This document shows, in pieces, positions 6,225 to 10,667 of a stretch of DNA of 10,667 nucleotides. Position 1 is the first letter of the stretch. Each line of letters begins with the position of its first letter. Source of the stretch: Paracoccaceae bacterium (GTDB lineage Bacteria; Pseudomonadota; Alphaproteobacteria; Rhodobacterales; Rhodobacteraceae); assembly GCA_007128995.1 (NCBI GenBank), contig SKWJ01000406.1:1-10667 (forward strand), given 5' to 3'. The notes beneath the pieces are model-generated. The model made no database searches, was not told where the DNA came from, and saw only the letters and a program-made list of their open reading frames with translations. The translations under genes were made by a program, and so were the position numbers.

Positions 6225-6617
6225 ATGCCGCTAGCTACAGATATAGAGAACGAGATATCCAGCTTATTTGACGACTGGAACACCGCGCTTCAGACCGGCG
6301 ACAGCCGCGCGGTGGGGGCGCTATATGCCGAAGATGCAACGCTGATCCCGACACTTTCGAACGAAATACGTCAGACACCTGCGGCAATCGAAAGCTATTT
6401 TACAAAGTTCATGATGTTGCTTCCAAAAGCTTCTATCATTCATCAGACGATCAGGCGGTTTGCCGCAATTGCCATCAATTCCGGTATCTATTCTTTTGAG
6501 ACAAACGTCGATGGCGCGGTACATGTGCTGGTCGCGCGGTTTACATTCGTTTACCGAAAAGACGGTGATACGTGGAAGATCATTGAACACCATTCCTCGG
6601 CCATGCCCGAAGCCTGA
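6225..6617 (+). CDS. NTF2/SnoaL-fold protein, SgcJ/EcaC-like
   Basis: A 130-residue single-domain protein of the NTF2-like superfamily (SgcJ/EcaC or CaMKII-association type). Seen: the N-terminal pattern DWNTALQTGDSRAVGALYAEDATLIPTLSNEIRQT (residues 17-51) with IESYFTKFM, and the C-terminal strand pair FTFVYRKDGDTWKIIEHHSSAMPE, both typical of the family. There is no signal peptide, so it is probably cytoplasmic. The fold forms a cone-shaped pocket, but family members range from isomerases and oxidoreductases to ligand-binding proteins, so a reaction cannot be assigned. An A/G-rich AAGAAAG about 10 nt upstream is a weak ribosome site. A hand count gives about 49% G+C (177 of 360 bases, 6241-6600), well below the neighbours, hinting at acquisition from elsewhere. 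Confidence 0.85.
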   Translation: MPLATDIENEISSLFDDWNTALQTGDSRAVGALYAEDATLIPTLSNEIRQTPAAIESYFTKFMMLLPKASIIHQTIRRFAAIAINSGIYSFETNVDGAVHVLVARFTFVYRKDGDTWKIIEHHSSAMPEA

Positions 6618-6650
6618 GCTGCAAGTGGCAGGCAAAATGGCATCGCGGCA

Positions 6651-6678
6651 GTCCCGGCAAGCCGCATATCGCCGGGGC
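6651..6678 (+). terminator. Hairpin downstream of the NTF2-like gene
   Basis: GTCCCGGC (6651-6658) pairs with GCCGGGGC (6671-6678) over 8 bp counting one G-U pair, with a 12-nt loop. It lies 34 bp after the stop codon. There is no U run after it, so it would be a weak or factor-dependent terminator at best. Confidence 0.3.
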
Positions 6679-6700
6679 ACATAGCCGATGCCGAAAGCGC

Positions 6701-6729
6701 TTTTCGCTAACGGCCAGCGGCGCTAAGCT
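6701..6729 (+). promoter_or_regulatory. Candidate promoter of the aminopeptidase gene
   Basis: TTTTCG (6701-6706), a 17-bp spacer and TAAGCT (6724-6729) could form a promoter with the transcript starting about 25 bp before the ATG at 6761. The hexamer CGCTAA is repeated directly at 6705-6710 and 6721-6726. Matches to consensus are only partial, so confidence is low. Confidence 0.25.
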
Positions 6730-6760
6730 GCCCGAGAAATAAAAGAAGGCAGATCACAGC

Positions 6761-8170
6761 ATGTTCCAGACAGACAGTTCCAACCCGCCCGGTTTTGCAT
6801 CCGAACGCGATCCGGCAGTTGATTTGCATCTGGTCGATGCCGAGGATCTGATCCCCTGGACCGAAAGACAGAGTTCGGGTGTACGCGCATGGCTTGCGGC
6901 GACAGGCTTCAAGGCAGGTTCTGGAGAAGTGGCGCTTTGCCCCGATGCTCAGGGGGCACTTTCCCTTGCAGTCATCGGGCGTGGCACAGCCCGCGACCGG
7001 GCACGCCAGCGTTTTTGCCTCGGCGGGGCGCGTACGCGCCTTCCCGCGCAGGTATTCCATCTGCACCATCATCTGGACCAGGCGTCACTCGAGGAAGAAA
7101 CCCTTGGATGGCTTCTCGCCGAGTACAAGTTTCGCCGGTTCCGGAACCAGGAACCGGCAGAACTGGCAGAGTTGATCGCCCCTCAGGGCCTTGATGCAAA
7201 ACGCCTTGTGGCCATTGCCGAAGGTGAATGTCTGACCCGTGACCTGATCAATATGCCCGCCTCGCACATGGGACCGGAAGAGTTGGAAACGGCGTTCATG
7301 TCACTCGCCAAGAGGCATGGTGCAGAGGCAAAAGCGATCCGCGGAGAGGCTTTGCTGGAACAGAATCTGCCCCTCATCCATACAGTCGGACGCGCCTCAT
7401 CGCGCAGCCCGCGCCTGCTGGATATGCGCTGGGGCACCAGCGGCCCACGGCTGACGCTTGTCGGCAAAGGGGTGTGCTTTGATACGGGTGGTCTGAACCT
7501 CAAACCCGGCGCTTCAATGGGGCTGATGAAAAAAGACATGGGCGGGGCTGCGACGGTCATGGGACTGGCGCATATGATCATGTCGCAGGGGTGGAACGTG
7601 CAACTGCGCGTTCTGGTTCCCGCTGTCGAGAACGCTGTTTCCGGCAATGCGATGCGGCCCGGCGATATTGTGACAGCGCGCAACGGGTTGACAATCGAGA
7701 TCAACAATACTGATGCCGAGGGCCGTCTGGTGCTCGCGGATGCGCTGTCGCTCGCGGATGATGAAAACCCGGACGCGCTGATCTGTATGGCGACGTTGAC
7801 GGGTGCCGCGCGTGTTGCCCTTGGCCCCGATATTGCGCCTTTCTTTACGGATGACACGGATTTCGCAGCCCAACTGATGCAGAGCGGCACGGAAATGCGC
7901 GACCCGCTCTGGCAGATGCCGTTTCACACAGCCTATGAGGAGATGATCGAACCGGGAATTGCCGATCTGGACAATGCGCCCGGGGGCGGGATGGCCGGAT
8001 CTGTGACTGCTGCCCTCTTCCTGCGCCGCTTTGTCACGGGAACCAGGCGCTTTGTGCATTTCGATATCTATGGCTATCAACCCAGGCCAGCCCCAGCACG
8101 CCCGAAAGGCGGCGTGGGCCAGGGGGCACGCGCCCTTTTTGGCGCGCTGCCAGCCGTGCTGAACCTGTGA
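6761..8170 (+). CDS. M17 leucyl aminopeptidase
   Basis: A 469-residue cytoplasmic, two-metal aminopeptidase that removes N-terminal residues from peptides. Seen: the C-terminal catalytic domain from about residue 160 with VGKGVCFDTGG (234-244), LMKKDMGGA (255-263) and NTDAEGRL (316-323). The metal ligands K236, D241, D259, D318 and E320 and catalytic K248 and R322 match E. coli PepA (K270, D275, D293, D352, E354, K282, R356) at a constant offset of 34, so the core is complete and probably active. The N-terminal regulatory domain (1-155) is divergent and 34 residues shorter than in PepA. The gene ends in GTGA overlapping the start of the NlpC/P60 gene, so the two are coupled. Inference: it works with that peptidase on peptides from murein. 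A ribosome site (AAGG) is about 11 nt upstream. Confidence 0.95.
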   Translation: MFQTDSSNPPGFASERDPAVDLHLVDAEDLIPWTERQSSGVRAWLAATGFKAGSGEVALCPDAQGALSLAVIGRGTARDRARQRFCLGGARTRLPAQVFHLHHHLDQASLEEETLGWLLAEYKFRRFRNQEPAELAELIAPQGLDAKRLVAIAEGECLTRDLINMPASHMGPEELETAFMSLAKRHGAEAKAIRGEALLEQNLPLIHTVGRASSRSPRLLDMRWGTSGPRLTLVGKGVCFDTGGLNLKPGASMGLMKKDMGGAATVMGLAHMIMSQGWNVQLRVLVPAVENAVSGNAMRPGDIVTARNGLTIEINNTDAEGRLVLADALSLADDENPDALICMATLTGAARVALGPDIAPFFTDDTDFAAQLMQSGTEMRDPLWQMPFHTAYEEMIEPGIADLDNAPGGGMAGSVTAALFLRRFVTGTRRFVHFDIYGYQPRPAPARPKGGVGQGARALFGALPAVLNL

Positions 8171-8994
8171 CCGATCCGCGTCTGACCCCGTTCAGCGGGC
8201 GCGTGGCGCACGTCACCCTGAAGGGGACACTGACAGCCCCAGCCTATACAGAAGGTCGAAGGCAGCGTCTTACAGCCCCTCTGGCAGATCTTCTGCGAAC
8301 ACCTGCAGGGTCGCGTGACCGTCAGCTCCTGTCTGGCGCGGCACTTTGCGTGATCGATCAGCAAGGGGAAATGGCCTATGTCCGGGCCGAACATGACGGA
8401 TACTGCGGCTGGATTGATCGCTCCACGCTCGGCCCGTATCTTGACATGACGCATCGTGTTGCGGCCCCTGCAACGCATCTCTACGCTGCACCGGATATAA
8501 AAAGCGAAGCCACTGCAACATTGTCGCTGAATGCGACTGTGCGGATTACAGAGGCCAGCGGCAACTTCCTGCGCCGACATGACGGAGCGTGGCTTCCGAA
8601 ACAACATCTTCAGCCGGTTGATCAGCCAGAAACCGACCCGGTTGCCGTGGCCGAAAAATTGATCGGCACGCCATATCTCTGGGGTGGGAACAGTCGCGCC
8701 GGGCTGGATTGTTCTGCCCTTGTCCAGCTTGCATTGCAGGCGTGCAACCACCCCTGCCCTGCAGATAGCGACCTTCAAGAGCGCGCCCTTTCGGCCCGCC
8801 TGCCAGAAGGCGCACAGGCCCGGCGGGGCGATCTGCTGTTCTGGCCGGGGCATGTCGCCTGGGTCAGTGCACCGGACATGATCCTGCATGCCAACGCGCA
8901 TACCATGTCTGTCGCCTACGAGCCCCTTTCAGCAGCCCTTGCACGCATCGGGGCGACAACTCCACTCTCGGCCCATGTCAGACTGTCTCTCTGA
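8167..8994 (+). CDS. SH3 / NlpC-P60 family cysteine peptidase
   Basis: A 275-residue peptidase of the C40 (NlpC/P60) family, which cuts gamma-D-Glu-diaminopimelate bonds in peptidoglycan stem peptides. Seen: two likely bacterial SH3 modules (about residues 15-90 and 95-150), then the catalytic domain with LIGTPYLWGGNSRAGLDCSALVQ (165-187). The nucleophile is C182, the base is H229 in WPGHVAWV, and the third polar residue is probably H241 in HANAH. There is no signal peptide or lipobox, suggesting a cytoplasmic enzyme for recycled peptides like Bacillus YkfC, rather than a wall hydrolase. It starts at GTG (8167-8169), overlapping the aminopeptidase stop by 4 bp; no independent ribosome site is evident, so translation is probably coupled. 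It is convergent with hrpB. Confidence 0.93.
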   Translation: MTDPRLTPFSGRVAHVTLKGTLTAPAYTEGRRQRLTAPLADLLRTPAGSRDRQLLSGAALCVIDQQGEMAYVRAEHDGYCGWIDRSTLGPYLDMTHRVAAPATHLYAAPDIKSEATATLSLNATVRITEASGNFLRRHDGAWLPKQHLQPVDQPETDPVAVAEKLIGTPYLWGGNSRAGLDCSALVQLALQACNHPCPADSDLQERALSARLPEGAQARRGDLLFWPGHVAWVSAPDMILHANAHTMSVAYEPLSAALARIGATTPLSAHVRLSL

Positions 8995-9013
8995 CCAACA
9001 GACTGACACACTG

Positions 9014-9077
9014 GATCAGCCCGAAAACGCAAGCGGCCAAACCACCAAGATTGCGCAACACCCGGCCTGGGCTGATC
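9014..9077. repeat. Inverted repeat between the convergent nlpC/P60 and hrpB genes
   Basis: GATCAGCCC (9014-9022) and GGGCTGATC (9069-9077) are perfect 9-bp inverted repeats with a 46-nt loop; the right arm reaches into the hrpB stop codon. Inside the loop CGCAA (9028-9032) can pair with TTGCG (9051-9055). It could act as a bidirectional end of transcription between two convergent genes, but the loop is long and no T run follows on either side. Confidence 0.4.
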
Positions 9078-10667
9078 ACTTGCGACGCGGTTTCGCGCGC
9101 AATGTCGGGGCCGCCTGCAGCGGGTTTTCGGGCCATGGGTGTTTTGGGTATTGTCCGCGCATGTCGCGGCGCACATCTGCGTAGCTGTTTGTCCAGAAAC
9201 CCGGCAGATCCATCGTGACCTGAACCGGCATGCGCGCGGGCGAGAGCAGCACGACCTTCAGGGGCGTGCGCGCTGGCCCGATAACCGGGTGCTGGGCCAC
9301 GCCGAACAGTTCTTGCAGACGCACTGCTATCGCAGGGGCCGTGCCCGAATAGTCAATCGCGACCTTGTTCCCAAGGGGGGTGATGAAATGCGCAGGCGCC
9401 AGATCGTCCAATTGGCGCAACTGTTCATGATCAAGCATCGCGCGCAGTGCCGGCAGCAGGTCCAGCCCGCGCAAATCTTCTGCGCTGCGCAAACCTGTCA
9501 ACCACGGAGCAAGCCAGTCTTCAAGCCCATCCAGCAAAGCGGTATCGCTTTGATCGGGCAAATCCACCCCCTGCTCTCGCAGCAGGGCGACCCGCGCCCG
9601 AAAACGGCGGGCCGCATCTGACAGTGGCAAGCCCAGATCACGCAGTCCGTCACAGGCTGCTGTGATCACTGCATCAGGATCGGGGTCCTTCCAATGGCGA
9701 TCCTGCAGGACCAGCGCCCCGAGACAAGCCTGTTCTCGCGCAAGAATCCTGCGGTCCCGACGCGACCAATGGCATGTCTGGCGCCAGATAATCTGCCCCT
9801 CATAAAGCGGGCGGAGCTCTGCTTCGCTTATCTGGACGGCCTGGCGAATGCGTGCCTCGCGCGGGTCGCCATCACTGTCGGTTACGACGATCAGCCGCGC
9901 CTGTGACAAGGGATCACCTTCTGGCAACACGGCCCCTTTGCCACCTGACAGAACGAAACGCGGCTGATCCCCCTTGCGACGCAGGCCGATCCGGTCGGGA
10001 TAGGCAAGCGCGGCCATCTCTGCCGGGGCAAGATCCGCACCGGGCGCTTTCACCAGACGCGCAAGGCGTTTCATTTCAGACCTTACGCGGTCCAGCGCGG
10101 CGTGGCGCACCGGGAAGGGATACCGATCTGCAAATGCGCGTGGGTCGTTTAGCGCGGCAAGGCGCAGCGCCAGATCGACAGGAGCATTCTGCAAGATATC
10201 ACGGTCCGACAGGATCGCCGCCAGTTCCGCGCCTGCACGTCCGGCCTCTAAGAACATATGCGCCAGACGCGGATGCAAAGGCAATCCCGCCATCTTGCGC
10301 CCATGCGCCGTTATCTTGTCGGATGTATCAAGCGCGCCAAGGCTACGCAAAAGCGCGCGTGCCTCCGACAGAGCGGCGGCCGGTGGTGGCGTCAAAAACC
10401 GCAAGTCGGCGTCACTGCCCCAAAGCGCCAGTTCAAGCGCCAGCCCCGCCAGATCTGCTCGGGTAATTTCAGGGGGGGCGAACGCTGCGAGCGCCCCTTC
10501 TTCAGAGCGCGCCCACATGCGGAAACATACACCTTTGGCGACCCGTCCCGCGCGGCCGCGGCGCTGTTCGGCTTCGGCGCGGGTCACGGGTTCTGTCACC
10601 AGCCGCCACATGCCCGTCCCCGGATCGAAGCGCGCGCGTCGGGCAAGCCCGCAATCAACCACAATCC
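9076..10667 (-). CDS. hrpB: ATP-dependent helicase HrpB (5' end outside the window)
   Basis: The last 529 residues of a DEAH/RHA-family helicase; the gene runs off the right edge, so the N-terminal ATPase core (Walker A, DEAH box) is not seen. Seen: the partial second RecA-like domain with VVDCGLARRA and motif VI QRRGRAGR, then the helicase-associated HA2 region (LAGLALELALWGSDADLRFLTPPP onward), and the HrpB-specific C-terminal domain ending in LPGFWTNSYADVRRDMRGQYPKHPWPENP, diagnostic for the family. Full-length HrpB is usually about 800-840 residues, so roughly two thirds is here. The apparent initiator at 10662 is an internal GTG valine in IVVDCG, not a start. Its role in RNA metabolism is poorly defined in bacteria. 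The gene is intact through its stop codon. Confidence 0.95.
   Translation of the reverse strand, partial: IVVDCGLARRARFDPGTGMWRLVTEPVTRAEAEQRRGRAGRVAKGVCFRMWARSEEGALAAFAPPEITRADLAGLALELALWGSDADLRFLTPPPAAALSEARALLRSLGALDTSDKITAHGRKMAGLPLHPRLAHMFLEAGRAGAELAAILSDRDILQNAPVDLALRLAALNDPRAFADRYPFPVRHAALDRVRSEMKRLARLVKAPGADLAPAEMAALAYPDRIGLRRKGDQPRFVLSGGKGAVLPEGDPLSQARLIVVTDSDGDPREARIRQAVQISEAELRPLYEGQIIWRQTCHWSRRDRRILAREQACLGALVLQDRHWKDPDPDAVITAACDGLRDLGLPLSDAARRFRARVALLREQGVDLPDQSDTALLDGLEDWLAPWLTGLRSAEDLRGLDLLPALRAMLDHEQLRQLDDLAPAHFITPLGNKVAIDYSGTAPAIAVRLQELFGVAQHPVIGPARTPLKVVLLSPARMPVQVTMDLPGFWTNSYADVRRDMRGQYPKHPWPENPLQAAPTLRAKPRRK

Noticed and set aside
7183..7890. 235-codon minus-strand frame
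   Set aside because: Antisense to the catalytic core of the aminopeptidase; serine- and proline-rich shadow.
8077..8901. 274-codon minus-strand frame
   Set aside because: Antisense to the NlpC/P60 gene; no domain.

Overview
This window looks like chromosomal DNA from an alphaproteobacterium, most likely of the Rhodobacterales (Rhodobacter/Roseobacter type). Base composition is mostly around 60% G+C or higher. Protein sequences such as the hisC product ([10 protein letters not shown] near the N terminus), the cyclohexadienyl dehydrogenase and the HrpB C terminus match what I know of that group. This placement is from memory of families, not from a search. No transposase, phage gene, CRISPR array or toxin-antitoxin pair was found; it is largely ordinary housekeeping sequence.

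Left edge (1-236): there is no convincing protein gene. A well-spaced promoter on the minus strand (-35 TTGCGG, 17 bp, -10 TAGATA) with a T-rich upstream flank and a GC-rich discriminator drives transcription leftward out of the window. It looks like the promoter of a stable RNA, perhaps an rRNA operon. A perfect 16-bp tandem repeat (165-196) lies between it and tyrA.

Minus-strand block (237-6113), in transcription order: an HNH-family protein, a small tail-anchored hypothetical protein, a pirin, the Fe-S/folate protein YgfZ, a DMT-family transporter, histidinol-phosphate aminotransferase HisC and the prephenate/arogenate dehydrogenase TyrA. hisC and tyrA overlap by 4 bp (ATGA) and form an aromatic amino acid (tyrosine) module. 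ygfZ and the transporter are 51 bp apart. Intergenic gaps hold several inverted repeats; the most notable is a roughly 113-bp element bounded by imperfect inverted repeats between the pirin gene and ygfZ.

Plus-strand block (6225-8994): an NTF2/SnoaL-fold protein gene with clearly lower G+C, then an M17 leucyl aminopeptidase overlapping by 4 bp (GTGA) with an SH3-NlpC/P60 cysteine peptidase. That pair has intact catalytic residues and no signal peptides, which suggests a cytoplasmic pathway that degrades murein peptides. The gap between the HNH and NTF2-like genes is a divergent promoter region with two small dyads.

Right edge (9076-10667, minus strand): the C-terminal two thirds of the DEAH helicase HrpB, convergent with the NlpC/P60 gene and cut by the window end.

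I do not see a clear undescribed system. The best leads are the structured 113-bp intergenic element, the aminopeptidase/NlpC pair, the HNH/tail-anchored pair and the strong RNA-type promoter at the left edge.
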